A DNA stretch of 64,000 nucleotides from Hetaerina americana (GCA_022747635.1 JAKTNV010000005.1:87005969-87069968), one strand, 5' to 3'; counted from the stretch's first letter, positions 11,411-23,505 are shown. The notes: generated from the sequence alone by a model not told the origin. A program made the numbers and translations.

Positions 11411-12090
11411 GTTGGAAGGCTGACCAGAAAGTAACTTACGTTTCGGTCTAGCGTGACAGTGGGTAGGACTAGAGCCACCATCTTGGTGCCTAAACGTCCC
11501 TACACTCAGTACGCATCCTTATGTGGTAGTGCGTCGACTATGGTTCTTCTAGTTTGCTTAAATTGCGAACTGTTAAAATGTGCGCTGCAATAGAAAATCC
11601 CAAGAGTTGTTAGCAATGATCAGTGATGAGGTTTTTGCAGGCAAAAAACCACAACCCAATTGAAATTCATGTGGCAACTTTGTGAAATGTGTACGAAGAC
11701 GGAATAATGATTGAAGGCGGAGTGAAGCAGTGGTCCATTCAGTTTTAAAATGCCCACAGCACCAATGTTCACGACGAGGACCGCAGTGGTCCGCCTAGTC
11801 TTGTGACAGATAAACTGAAAAATCGAAAAATAAATTAGTGAAAATCGCCGATTTACGATTACGGATCTCTAGCTAGACGTGACTTGTAACTCAGCGCTTT
11901 GAAAGAGACGCAGAATTGCATGCTGGTGTAAACATGTGGTTAAAATGTAAGGCGGTTCATTTCCCTAGAGACCGAATTGAAAAACTTGTGTATCGTTATG
12001 ATAAATTCCTCAAATTGAATGGTGACTATGTGGAAAAAGTCTAAGAATGTACCTTTGAAATGTAGTATATAAACGATTGTGTGTAAACAT
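11411..12090 (+). mobile_element. Internally deleted mariner derivative (copy 1)
   Basis: It starts with a terminal repeat containing CCAGAAAGTAACTTACGTTT and a 5' leader shared with the copy at 17625. A broken transposase N-terminus follows (MCAAIE, then GGVKQW, then VHDEDRSGPPSL). It then jumps straight to the C-terminal end (FERDAELHAGV, RIEKLVYRYDKFLKLNGDYVEK). The catalytic centre is missing. The right terminus appears lost, ending about 80 bp from the donor of the GLYAT-like exon at 12174. Confidence 0.8.
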
Positions 12091-12173
12091 GGGTTAGTGC
12101 CCTGAATGGGAGCACACTCTACCCTTCTTAACTCGGTGAGATCGCGAGTAGCCCGAGTGCCACGCCCACCCAC

Positions 12174-12494
12174 CTTGTCTGCGACGGAGGCCTTCCGACG
12201 GTCGGCGCTGTCCCCGCTGGCGGTCCTGTTCCTCCGTCGCTGCAGCCGCCTCTCCTGCCGCCCCCGCGCCAGGCCCCGCTCGCACACGTAGATGTCACCT
12301 CGGATCTTCTCTACGCACCCGAGGCGGTGACCGCAGTACTCCTCGATCCTCTCGACGATGCTCGAGTGCGTGAAGTTGAGGAAGAGGGGCCGGCTCCAGT
12401 CCACCAGCTGGTCCTCCTCGGCGAGCAACTGGAGGCTGTCCAGCCGCGAGACGGGGCAGAACACGCTGAAGCTGTCGTATAGTCTGCCTCCGGG
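12174..12494 (-). CDS. GLYAT-like gene, upstream exon (N-domain end and basic linker)
   Basis: A 321-nt exon in phase 0 at both ends, with acceptor CCCTTACAG and donor AAG/GTGGGT. Its first 70 residues match the end of the GLYAT N-terminal domain: RLYDSFSVFCPVSRLD, then DQLVDWSRPLFLNF, then RIEEYCGHRLGCVEKI and DIYVCE. Members of the family have a similar vFs-x-d...iDWsrp pattern here. The last 35 residues are strongly basic (RGRQERRLQRRRNR) and lead into the acidic linker exon. The start codon and roughly the first 50-80 residues must lie further upstream (above 12494) in exons I could not recognise. A decayed mariner ends about 80 bp inside the following intron. Confidence 0.8.
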
Positions 12495-12907
12495 CTGTAA
12501 GGGAGAGGAGAGGAACTTGAGTTTATGTTTGGTGCATTTGATTCGTTTTCAGAAAGATTCGGATGAAAGACAAACTTGGCAACCGGACTTGTTCGTTTTG
12601 TTGTTGTAATGGGTGGTGGGCGATTTTCGTCATTTATCTGAAGTTAACGAAAAATATCGAAATATTTTTGGGGAGTTGCAATCGCCATTGCGTCACCAAA
12701 ACAGTGCGAAAGCGTTGCCATGCGTATGCGACCAATTTAATCAGACTCCAACAAAGCGCTATATTTCAATAATTTTTTTCTTTTAAATCCATGTTGCTAA
12801 GAATAAGTTGTGGTTATCATATCATAATGGCACTGCTATACCATATGAACAAGAAATGTGCCCTTTGGTATGAGAGTTATTGAGAATGTGGCAATTAATG
12901 ACAAATA

Positions 12908-13463
12908 CAGGGTTCGCCGGAAAATAAGTGTACTGAGCTCAGGAAAAAAAATTTATTACACTTTTACATATCTTAAGCTAATATTCCTCAAAATAGGACC
13001 CTTGTGAGTCGATACACTTGTTCCAGCGGCGTTCCCATTTCTGGAACGCTCCCGCGAAGGCATCATCGGGAACCTCTCGAAGACTCGTCGTCGACCTCTT
13101 CTCTGCCCTCCACGAACATCTTGTGCCACCGAAAGATCATGTTTCTGGACATGGCTGACTCCCCGTAAGCCTGGTTAATCATATCGTCAGTTTCGGTAGA
13201 CGATTTCCCAAGCTTTACCGCAAATTTGATGGAATAACGCTGCTCCAAAAACTTCGGCATCGCGTTCCGTGACGTGGGTCGAGCGTGGAGGTTCGCGTTA
13301 ACAGAGCTCCTCACTACACCACAGCTCAGAGCCGACTGCCTTTTTCAGCGTCGCTTGCCAACATACCCCCCTCCAATCGCAGCCCGTCAGAGCGGTGCTG
13401 GGCGCGCCTGGAGCGGCGCGCCCAGCCCATGAGTCAGTACACTTATTTTCCGGACGAACCCTG
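12908..13463 (-). mobile_element. Internally deleted mariner (short derivative)
   Basis: The ends are inverted repeats beginning CAGGGTTCG and containing GGAAAATAAGTGTACTGA, flanked by TA on both sides. On the minus strand the transposase starts MPKFLEQRYSIKFAVKLG and runs through the helix-turn-helix to EGREEVDDE. It then joins directly to the final residues (SRGS frame), removing the whole catalytic domain. It is a shorter relative of the 29614 element, with which it shares near-identical ends and a GC-rich hairpin. Confidence 0.9.
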
Positions 13464-14595
13464 TATAATCGTGTTATTCACGTCCATGGCACAAAATTGT
13501 ATATTTTTTTGCAAATTAATAACTACTTCAAATATTTTATTCAATTAAAATGTTTCTGTAGCGGTTTTGTATTGCAGTTCAATGCAGCATATTTACTTCT
13601 GTTTTTTTTTCTACTTAAATAATTTTCAACAAACGCCTGTTAATCTAACTAGTATACAAGATATTTAAAGATTTTTTATAGCGTGACGTGATCGAAAGAA
13701 AATAATTCTCACTTGAAATTTCTTGCTGACTATACCTCTTTCAATAAAAAATCAAGGCAACATATGAAAATAAAAAATTTTAATCAAATCATAGTTTGAA
13801 CACACCGCCATATGCCACTTAGTTACCAAAATGGCCGGCATTTTGACGAAAGACGCCACCGTCATAAAAAAAAGTGAAGCGATTTTTAACTTTCATTGCC
13901 CTATCTTATCTTGGGTATCGTTAGTATTGATAACTGTGACTAATATGACTGTAAATGTGACTCTCCTAGAGTTTTTCGATTCCAAATCAATATTGCCAAA
14001 TTTACAGTTACCTGCCTTTCAGTGAGCTGACTAGCAAAATTGCATCACTAATTGGTACTTTTTTTCACCTGTCACAAGTGGAGAATTCGAAACAATTCCG
14101 CATGATCCCAACACGTTGCGTGACTTCTGCACGCCACAATTCTAAGAGCACCCTCGTCTTTCTGGACCAGTGCTTCCCAAGGCCAGGCGGAGGAAGTCTT
14201 CCAGGGCTTAATTTCGACGTACGTATTTTGGGGAGGAACAATTAAAAAATGATTTTAGTTCCGTTACCTTCTCGCTATCTAACCCTCGGACAAAGTAAAA
14301 AAATAACCATTGCCGATAAAATGTACATTAGTTGATGAAAGTCAGATTAAAGATAGTTTTTACCTAGGCTACGTTTCCGTTTAGTGACCCAATGCGTATT
14401 TCACAGGTAACTACCATACAGTGGCAATTTTCAACTATCAAACAAAATGGTGGAAAAACATTTATTTGGTAATTAATTCAGAGCCTGTACCAAAATGAAG
14501 TAGAATTAATATGGGAAATTTTATTAATTGCAGGTCAAAGTACAAATCACTGAAATTCTCCAAAATATCACCATTGAGCATCGAAACACCGATGT
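13464..14595. other. Stretch with no recognised gene
   Basis: AT-rich; nothing recognised. Confidence 0.4.
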
Positions 14596-14985
14596 CAGCG
14601 CCTCTGCCTGTCACGGGTACGCTTCCTGGAAGACGTCACGATGCGTCGACGGGAACCACGTGTTCAGGCATCTCGTCACGGCCCCTCGATAATACAGCGT
14701 TCCAAAATGGTTGCCTTTCAAGCCCTTTTTTATTCTTGGTAACAAAAACGAGTTCAGCGGTGCTGCACCGGGGCTGTAGTAGGGCGGCTGAGGCAGCGTT
14801 GCCCACCGGGCCACGACACGAGGAAGGCGGCTTGGGATGGCGTGGCTTTGTTGTGGTGCAGCCTCCAATTGCTAAAGATCTCCTTCCTGCTGACGCGTTG
14901 CACTCTTTTCCGTAGCCTTTCCGAGGACTTTCATGTAAAACTTGTCGTTCACTGTCCGCCCCTGGGGCACAGGAGTCATCATTTT
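14596..14985 (-). pseudogene. Mariner transposase C-terminal fragment
   Basis: Minus-strand frames give TPVPQGRTVNDKFYMKVL, then after a stop QLEAAPQQSHA, then ATLPQPPYYSPGAAPL and FLLPRIKKGLKGNHFGTL. These match the mariner order: second catalytic-strand region, LHHDNAPAH region (ruined), the PPYSPDLAP motif, and FFLFP.LKK.LKG. In-frame stops and loss of the aspartates show it is dead. Confidence 0.75.
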
Positions 14986-15089
14986 CCCCTCATTAATCAT
15001 CATTCCAGAGGGAAAATTCATTCCATCCATTTTTCGAACAGATCCTTTAAATTCATATTCCAGCAAATTACGCCTGAAACTATGCAAAT

Positions 15090-15855
15090 ACGATTCTATT
15101 TATGTTATACTACAAGTACTATACATGCATTTTGTTACCACTTCTTCAGTATGCTGCAAGTGTAAGGGATCCTCATGAAGCAGGCTTAATTTTGGAACTA
15201 GATCGAGTGCAACGAAGAGCAGCTAGGTTTGTGAAAAGTTGTCATCAACAAGGTAACAGTGTCATGACAGTATTGGAAGAATTAGGATGGGAGCCACTAG
15301 TTGTCCTTGGGCTTAAATACAGGTTGAATTTACTGCGTAAATTTGAGGCAGGTCACTTATCTGGGGATGTGAGGGACATATTACAGGCCCCCAATTACTA
15401 TGGTAAATCAGATCACCAACGTAAAATCAGGGAGACTTATTGTAGAACGGATAGATTCAAAATGTCGTTTTTTCCTAGAACCATTAGAGATCATAATAGA
15501 CGTGACAGCAATAGAGAGCGTAGGAGATAATTAGAATTGGCAATGTATATATTTTTCGATATCCTGCATGCTTCTTCCTGCATGTTATTCTTCTCATTTA
15601 ATAGACCCATCTTTTTAACAGTTCTACAGCATGATTTGAATATACGTATCCTGCTATTAAAAATTATTGCATGTAAGAACTTTCTTTCGTGTGTTTAAGG
15701 TTTGTCAAGTGCATGAACAAACTATTATTTGTGTAGAGGTAACATGATTTGACTTTGCATGTGGTTCTACTCTAGTTTACGGGTGGTGACCTAACACTCC
15801 CCGCCACGCGCCCTTGAGGCAGCTTGCAGGGTATTGTGTAGATGTAGATGTATTT
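15090..15855 (+). mobile_element. Jockey/CR1-type LINE 3' end
   Basis: An open stretch (about 15130..15530) reads DPHEAGLILELDRVQRRAAR, then VLEELGWEPLVVLGLKYR, and ends near SFFPRTIRDHN. This is the post-RT C-terminal region seen in many arthropod LINEs. A 3' UTR follows and ends with CCCGCCACGCGCCCTTG and AGATGTAGATGTA at about 15855. The same tail recurs at 38650..38715, and the same coding region at 16600, 38100 and 57250. It is 5' truncated. Confidence 0.8.
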
Positions 15856-16154
15856 CGAAACTTTCAGCTTTTTGTCGGCTTGAAGAGGCATCAGAAATCT
15901 TGGAGTCGTCGATCAGGGGCGTGACAAAAGGGAAAGATTGGGAAACACTACCGCAAACTCCTTTTGGGTTTGATGCCACGAAATAGCCATGCACAAAACT
16001 AAAAAAAAAATTCACTCTCGCCCCAAAATCGATTACCTTTCAAACTCTAGGTATGCAACTTACTACACGTGTGCGCGCCACCAATTGTCGCATCAACAGG
16101 ATAAAGAGAATTCTGCATGTCCGGGTTTTCACCGCGTTGTTGTTTGAAGCCGAC

Positions 16155-16189
16155 AACAGTTTCGCCGAAGTTTCATCCGGCGTCTTCAG
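16155..16189 (-). ncRNA. Hammerhead-like module
   Basis: On the minus strand: CTGAAGA (16189..16183), hairpin GCCG/CGGC, then GAAAC, with CTGTTGTC continuing so that a two-pair stem III and a GTC triplet can be drawn. No convincing stem I was found. It lies inside an ORF (16040..16339) that I do not take to be a gene. Confidence 0.4.
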
Positions 16190-16589
16190 GTCGAAGAACA
16201 GGTACGCAGCCATATAGGATAAAGAGAACATTTTTATGTCTTCGCCCGGCCAAGGGTAGGCACGGTTGGGCGCCAGGAATGCACGCACACACACACCCGT
16301 GCTCACATCTTCGGCGGGTCTAATGGGATAGGCATTCACTCCGAGGCGTCTTTAGAAGTATTTATCGCCACTAAGATTATCTCGCAAAGTCCTCAAGCTC
16401 TTGAGGGCATGCTAATTACTGGATAGTTGTGAGATTCTCTTATAATGTACGGGTATGTACCTGTATTTCTCCAAATTTACACAGTTCAGATTCCAAAGCT
16501 CGATAAAGACCACAAATATTCCTGAGTTACAAATAATTTGACCCAAATGCCGTTGATTTTCCACCCAACCTCTTATCCAGTATTATTAA

Positions 16590-16825
16590 TGGATAATTAC
16601 CCTCATCGTACTATGGTAGTAGAGATCATGCCAATAAAATCAGAGAGATTAAGTATAGAACAGATAGATTTTGAAAGTAATTTTATTCACGAAAGATAAG
16701 GGATTGGAATGACATTGTCCGACCGCGGTATGGTCATATTCCGGTCATAGTTAGTCTGGTGTGTATTCACCCCCTGCCACACACCCTAACAGTGAATTGC
16801 AGGGTGCTAAAATATCAAAAATATG
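16590..16825 (+). mobile_element. Jockey/CR1-type LINE 3' fragment
   Basis: It shares TCGTACTATGGTAG and AGAACAGATAGATTT with the copy at 57440, and ends CACCCCCTGCCACACACCC before a unique flank. This is the last coding stretch and short 3' UTR of the element at 15090. Confidence 0.65.
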
Positions 16826-17624
16826 AAATATCAATTTCCGCACCTGTGGTTTATCGAGACTAAAGCAATAAGACACATACTATCTCGTTCCTGAGGCAAA
16901 GCATTTTTTATTCGGGTGGAAAACAAATCAGAAAATATTCTTAAAATAAAGAAGCCATAAATACATATTTGATTAGTTCATCCCCGTCATGTGTTTCCTT
17001 ATTAGTAGTATTTGATCACGTAATGCATCGCATTGGATTCGTTGTACTTCTGATAAAAAGGAAACTTTTACGCGAAAGGCAATTGACGACTACAGGTATA
17101 TACTTACTACGACTACTGTATATACGTATATCAGGCATTAGGTTCGTATCATAGCTTTTTATTCTGAGATTTGAAATGCAGAAATAATTCCACGTAATAT
17201 GAGTCATGATTTTAATCGGCGCGTTCATTTTTTCTTCAACAAATGTCACGCGCGGAAGAGAAGGATTGACACGACAACAGTGATGCATCACGGAATTTCT
17301 AGCCATTTGCAAGAAGAACTAACCCCATACAAAGTTTCTTATGGTAACTGAATAAAAATTTCAAACCAAACCGATTGCCAGACATAGTCCACTCAAAAGA
17401 GGATCAAATAAGAGTGAATTCCTAATCCTGGATGTTTAAAAATTATTACTCGAGTTCATTCTATTCATTACGAGTGACCAACAAGTCGAGGTAGATTTTT
17501 CATGAATCCACCAACTAGGCACTGCTATCTATATTTCCCTAAACCAGGAATCTAGCATGGCACTTAATCAAAATCCCAAAACATGGATTTCATAAAACTT
17601 TTATCAACTACATATAGTATACTA
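16826..17624. other. Stretch with no recognised gene
   Basis: AT-rich; nothing recognised. Confidence 0.4.
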
Positions 17625-18353
17625 CCAAGAACGCTGTCAAGAAAATAGCTCACGTTTCGGCCTAGCGTGGCTGTAGATAAGACTAGAGTCACTACCTTGG
17701 TGTCTAAACCTATATACTATAGTGGTGCCTACACTAAGGGCAGGCAAGATTATGGGTTTTCTACTTTGTTCACATTGCAAACTGTTAAAATGTGCGCTGC
17801 ATTAGAATATCCCGCGAGTTGTGGAGTGCGAGCTGTGATTTAATGTTTTACTGACAAAAAAATCACAAGCCAATCGAAATTCATAGGCAGCTTTGTGAAG
17901 TGTACGGAGACGAAATAATGAGTGAAGGTGAAGTGAGACAGTGGTGCATTCTCAGTTTAAAAAATGGCCACAGCACCAATGTTCCGCAGTGGTCGGCCTG
18001 GCCTTGTGACAGATAAACTAACGATGAAAATCAGACAAAGAATCCGTGAAAATCGCCGATTTAAAATAACAAATCTCTCGCTAGATGTCTAACGTGGCTT
18101 GCAACACTGTTTTGACAGTGACGCAGAATTGCATGCTGGTGTAAAAAATTGGTTAACATTTGAGGCGGTAGAATTCTTCTGATGCGGAATTGAAAAGCTT
18201 ATGTATCGCTATAATAAATGTTTAAATTTGAAGGGCCAATGTGTACAAAAATAGTTTAAGAATGTGCCTTTGAAATATATACAATAAAACTTTGTGTTGT
18301 GCTCAGCTTCATATATTATTTCAAAACGTAAGTTACTTTCTGGACCGTTCTCG
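17625..18353 (+). mobile_element. Internally deleted mariner derivative (copy 2)
   Basis: It is flanked by TA at both ends, with a right terminus CGTAAGTTACTTTCTGGAC complementary to the family 5' end. The N-terminal fragment (MCAALEYPASCGVRAV, then EVRQWCI) jumps to DSDAELHAGVKNWL and GIEKLMYRYNKCLNLKG. The internal junction is the same as in copy 1 at 11411, so both descend from one deleted parent. Stops and frameshifts are present. Confidence 0.85.
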
Positions 18354-18549
18354 TATTCTCTCTCCTTTCCTTTCTTAATTCAATCCAAGATGCCTGTCCT
18401 TTCACCCTCTCCTACCTAATTTATCAATAATAATCCACTTCGCATATCACGGTGTATGTATTGTATTGGACATTCCACTATCACTCAATATGTATTCAAC
18501 GTAATTGAATTCATCCCAACGACCTTCTCTCCTCTCCCAACATGCCTGG

Positions 18550-18960
18550 AACTTTTTCGTTTGCTTCTTGTTTTAACATACAAATTTCACGCTCGCAAAA
18601 CGACAAATTTTCCTTGAAATGGCTCTTGTCATTCACTCACGTTCCATAAGGAGTGAGAACATTCATGATAGAGAGGAAGGACGGATACGTAGATTGAAGA
18701 GGAAAGCAGAATGACGTTCTCCCAATATTGCCTCTAAAATTCACCTGAATCCAATCGTTCTGCCTTCTCCGGATTTCCCACCACAAACCTTTCCTCTTCC
18801 TTTTACCACACCGTTTGTAGTTTGTTTTTCTTCCCGTCCATTGTTTACTTTTTCCATTCTCTTCAAATACACATCTCAAGCTAAGACTCCGGTCTGAGCT
18901 TGTTTCTTGCATCAGTGACCAAGTTCCCGAACTGTTTGTAATTAACACTCCATATTAAAA
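18550..18960 (-). mobile_element. RTE-like LINE fragment (post-RT)
   Basis: The minus-strand peptide TWSLMQETSSDRSL, then QWTGRKTNYK, then GLWWEIRRRQNDWIQ corresponds to TWSLKQEDRRRLEAF, KWTEKKTNEE and EILWRQEKWMK of the longer copy at 61078..62053. It is diverged and truncated. Confidence 0.65.
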
Positions 18961-19734
18961 TTTTAGCAGATAATTTTTCTTTGAATCTTAACTTATTGTC
19001 CCAGTCATCAAACCCGACCTCCTCTTTGCAAAAGCTTCTACACCTAATGCAGTTCTGCTTTCAATATTCTTACTACTTCGTCCAAATTGTTCTAAAGCAC
19101 TTCCTTATATAATGAACTGTTCTAACAGTTTCAGTTTATGTCTTCAATGTTTAATGTTTATCTTAGCCTAGGAGAATCTCATTACCTATGTTTTTACTCA
19201 TTTATTCTCATCTCATAACTCTATATTTCAAGCGTTCACTAATAAAGAGCAGAGGATAAATATAATGTCGATCATTCAAAAGTATTGATCGTTATCAGTG
19301 ACAGAAACATTAGAATTATGTACTGAAAAATATGTATGGAAAAGATGCCAGGGAAAGCAGTCAACTGGCCGTACCAATCGTTTTGGGAATATTGAAATGA
19401 AAAATCTTGATGATAGAACAAATCTCCGCGGCTGCGTTCCAAAACGTGCGTAGAAATAAACCCCGTCAAAATCGAGAGTGGCTCTACGGCGCGCAAAACA
19501 TAACGTCATAGAGAGGGTGCCGGTTTTGATTGGATGCGTCCGTCATCCATTCCGCGTGCCAAACAAATTAGCCGAGCCATATGACGTGCGCGACCTTCGA
19601 ACCTGACCCGAATTCCATGTTCCAGCCCTGGAAATTCCGACACGCGACTCCGCGATGGATGGGAAACAGAGGCGCCCGGAGACATCGCTCGCTAATAGGA
19701 ATCCTCGAGGGCAATAAGGATATCGTGGGCCGTT
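18961..19734. other. Stretch with no recognised gene
   Basis: AT-rich to about 19400. From about 19430 to 19900 GC and CpG content rises sharply, which could mark a promoter or unrecognised exon, but no gene is visible. Confidence 0.35.
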
Positions 19735-19895
19735 ATTTTGGGATGGGGGGGGGGGAAGGAGGGCGAGATGGTGAGGCGGGGGCCCGGAAGCGCGACCGTG
19801 TGTGCGGGGTCGCGGCTATCGCGTGAGAGCGCTTATCGCCCGCCCCCGACGCGCCGGACGGGGGGGGGGGTAGTGGGAGAGGGGAACACTGCCTC
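19735..19895. repeat. G-rich, CpG-rich patch with long G runs
   Basis: Two runs of ten or more G (about 19745 and 19861) flank a GC-rich segment with many CpGs. G-quadruplex formation is plausible. No coding evidence. Confidence 0.5.
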
Positions 19896-20259
19896 CTTAG
19901 TGGGCTCAAGTTTCTTCCCTCTTTCCCTCCAATAGATTAAGGGTCCTTATATCAAGTAAATGAAGTCGAAAACACCCAAAAAAGCGCAAGAAAACCCTAG
20001 TTTCCTTACCAACTGGGTTCTCTTTGAGTCCTTAGATGACGGTCTCTCAGTAACAATACTTAGGGAATCATTCGTAGCTGTTTCTCCAGTCCAAATTCCG
20101 GTATTACCACGGCTATTCAACATATTATAAAAGATTTCAATGGTCAGTAATTAGAGCAAGAAAACTAGGTACCGGTAGCTCTGAACCAGTACAATGGCAA
20201 TGATAATAGGTGTCTCTCGGTATCTAGGGAAAGGTTCCGAGGTAACCCTTGTTACTTAG

Positions 20260-20345
20260 ATAGATAGATAGTCGTTTTTATTTCAGGGCGAAATTGAGAC
20301 TATGAAGTCTCTTTTATGACCTAACGCAGGTACTTAGGGAAAGAA
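20260..20345 (-). repeat. Probable retroelement 3' tail with (TATC)n
   Basis: On the minus strand, CCCTGAAATAAAAACGAC is followed by four TATC-type units, which resembles a LINE or SINE 3' end. No coding part is attached. Confidence 0.35.
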
Positions 20346-20686
20346 TCTTAGGCACCGATACCAGCCCATTATATGTATATCCTATTAGCCCATAGGTTAT
20401 TATTATACTATAGGTTAAGTTAAAAAATGATTTACTTTATTTTTATTCTATTTATTTAATTATTTTTTACAAAATGTAAGTCTCACGAGGTAAACCGATT
20501 TGTTGTTGTATTCGTGGAAAACAAAATTTTTATTGCGTAATGGTGGTTTAATGCCTGAGAAAATTTCTTTGGAGACGATTCTTGCTCTTCAATCCGATAT
20601 AATGTGCTGGAATAAGATATGTAACTATTCTCGAGTTATATGTAGAACAGGGATCGGTGGCACATCAGTCGAGAGTGTTTTATATA

Positions 20687-21437
20687 CGAGGGCTGTCCAG
20701 AAAGTAACTTACGTTTACGTGTAGCGAGCGAAGAAGTGGGGGGGGGCGAATGTTTGCTGTATTGAAACACACACACACACACTAGGGCAATATGCCTCAA
20801 ATATACCTGCAACAGTGTTCGGAAGGCCATGCCACTTGTCTTTTGTTTAGAGTAGCAAGTCAAAATGAACAATACAATTGGGAATCCCGCCAAATATAAA
20901 ATACGTTTAGGGATAAGGTTTTTAATGACAATAAACTTCAAAGCTGCCGTCATTCATCGGAAAATTTGTGCTGTTTTACATGGTGTCGTTAGTTTAAGAG
21001 TGAACGGACAAATGTCCATGATGTCCAACAACTGTTGTGAGTACACCTGTTATAAGGCTAGGCCAACCACTGCTGTTCTCTTCGTGAACACTGATGCTGT
21101 GGCCATTTTTAAACCGAATTCACCACTGCCTCACTCCACCTTTGCTCATCATTCCAACTCCGCACACTTCCTCACAAAGTTGCATATGAACTACAATTGG
21201 CTCGTGGTTTTTTGTCAGTACAAACCTAATCACACTTCACAACGTACGGGATTGATTCTATTGTAGCGCACATTTTAACAGTTCGCAATGTGAGTAAAGT
21301 AGAAATACCACAGTCTGCACCTCACCATAGCAGGTTACGTACTGAGTGTAGGGAAGTTTTGACAACAAGATGGTGACTTTAGTCTCACCCACCGCCACGC
21401 TAGGTCGAAACGTAAGTTACTTTCTGGACAGTCCCCG
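20687..21437. mobile_element. Chimeric mariner with two inverted 5' ends
   Basis: TA-flanked termini CGAGGGCTGTCC and GGACAGTCCCCG lead into GAAAGTAACTTACGTTT or its complement. On the plus strand from about 20864 a mariner N-terminus is read (MNNTIGNPAKYKIR, FLMTINFKAAVIHRKIC). On the minus strand from about 21276 inward, a second, different mariner N-terminus is read (MCATIES, later GGVRQW-like and VHEENSSGWPSL), of the same family as copies 1 and 2. The two meet near 21000-21040. No catalytic domain is present. Confidence 0.75.
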
Positions 21438-23320
21438 TAAAAAGAGAGTATTGGGCTGATGATACGACAGAGGAATAAATGATCAGCGGTGCGCTCGTGA
21501 GTTTCTACACATTTATTTGCTAGAGTTGGCACTTATATTCATGCGTGTTCATATATATACGGCATATTCTAGTCGTTCTCCTTTCTACTATCTACGAACG
21601 ATAGAAAATAGAACGAATGGGTTTAGTCAAGTCATCGATCCTCACGGACTTAGAACCTTCGCCCCCCCTCCCACACCCCACCCGTCGAGCCCATTCCGAT
21701 ATTCGCTTCCGGCCAAATCGTGCCTCAGCATGGCAACTCGTCGGAGATCCCCTCTCCGTCACAATAGCCTAAATCTTTTGCCCAAGAATTAAGCCCCTTT
21801 ATTAAAGAGTTTCCCTACAGCCATCTATTCAAGGTTAGCTAACTGCTTTTCGGGGAATGCAACCCTGGGACGAATTATATTTTGGAGGACGATTGTCACA
21901 GATCCAATTAAAATCGTCGCGAACCAGTCAGGATCTGTGATTATCTCCCTCTTTCGCCTTTCCACCTTCATCTATTTCTCTCTCACATTTCCACCTTATT
22001 TCTCTTAATCTCCTCACCGAATCCTCCTCCTCCGACACCCTTCCCCTCGCAAATTACCCTCTCCCGCACCCTCGTACCTCTCCTCTTTTTTCGCAATCCA
22101 TTCGCCTCCCAAAACCCCTGCTAACCCTTCCTCTTCCCTCCCTTTACTCCCGCTCCACCCGCGCCCTCAGCAGTCTGCTGCTCTTCTACTCGGAATAATC
22201 CCCTCTCCGACGCTACCTTCCACCTCCTTTCAAACCCCCTTCCCCCCTAGCCAAACCCTCCAGGCGCTCCAAAGTCGCGATGAAACACGCCCCACGTATC
22301 AAACTCGACTCCCTCAAGGTCGTCTCGGCTCCCCAGCCCCTCCCCCCTCTCCCTCCCTCCCCCACCACACCGCATTCAGACAGACTTTTTCATTGGCCGC
22401 ACCCGCACCAGGGCACTCAGTTTAGCATCACGTGGACGGGGGTGTCCGATGATCGATGGCTCAACCAACGATATATTTTTCGGAAATTCAATCAGAAGGT
22501 ATCCCACCAGTTTTAAAAGGTAGGTTTTGTTTTGAAGAATCCCCTGACAAATTATTATCTTTTAAAACATCGTGGGAACTGCCTTATGTTCTTCACGACG
22601 GAAAATAAAAAAATAGTCCTCTCTCTTTTTTCAAAAACTCCCAACGTGGAGGGAACAACGATTTACGAATCTGTTTCCTCCGATTGCTTTCTCGGAAATG
22701 ATTAGAATAATAAATCGCGTTAATTGGTTAGGATTTATAAAAAAATGGAATGAAAATTCGGTTCTGGAAGGAAAAAAAATCCGAATGAGATGAGGAAATT
22801 AACTGATTTGTTCCTCCGTTTTGAGGAAAGGGATACGGCTCTCGCCTCCATCCCTCCCCTTCTCGCTCGATCGCCTTTTCGTTCGTTCGTCTGCATCCAC
22901 CATTCGCTTGATCTCTCCCCATGGGCGCCATCACACCCCCCCTCCCATCTCTCTCTTACCCATCAAACTCCTTCTTCCCAGAATCTGCCGCCTCGAGCCA
23001 TCTGTTGTGCCTCAGAATTCAACCAATTGTTTCGTCCAACATCTTCAGAGAGGAGCTTCCTCAAGACCTCCTTAATCATCCACCATTCTCGGGGCTCTTC
23101 TTAATTTGACATTCCCGTCCTTCTATTCGATCTTCATCATTTTATGTAACTGGCGGTGCTCCAGGATTCCATTCCTCAAATATCTTTCGCGCGAATAACG
23201 GCGGGGAAACATGAGCGACGAAACCAACACAAGTGGGGTCGCGGAGGAAACTGGTTAGTTAATCTCGAAAAAATTATGAGGAAGGAAGGATTCCCAACTC
23301 ACAACTCAAAAATGGAATTG
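21438..23320. other. Stretch with no recognised gene; C/T-rich in part
   Basis: The plus strand is strongly pyrimidine-rich over about 21990..22400 and again near 22850..23010. ORFs there are Pro/Ser-rich artefacts. No homology recognised. Confidence 0.4.
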
Positions 23321-23326
23321 CTGTAC

Positions 23327-23369
<43 letters not shown>

Positions 23370-23414
23370 TATATATATACACATACATACATATATATAT
23401 ATATTCATACATAT

Positions 23415-23493
<79 letters not shown>

Positions 23494-23505
23494 AATGTAT
23501 ATAAT
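23327..23505. repeat. Compound (TA)n microsatellite with ACATACATACAT interruptions
   Basis: TA runs interrupted by TTCATA and TACATACATACAT units. Confidence 0.95.

Noticed and set aside
16040..16339. 99-residue minus-strand ORF as a missing 5' exon of the GLYAT-like gene (it ends at a good GTAAGT donor in phase 0)
   Set aside because: The peptide does not match the GLYAT N-domain and the ORF runs over a CTGAAGA-hairpin-GAAA module, so the open frame is best explained by repeat sequence.
22280..22516. Plus-strand ORF in the C-rich region as a gene
   Set aside because: Pro-rich peptide from a pyrimidine tract; no homology or splice support.
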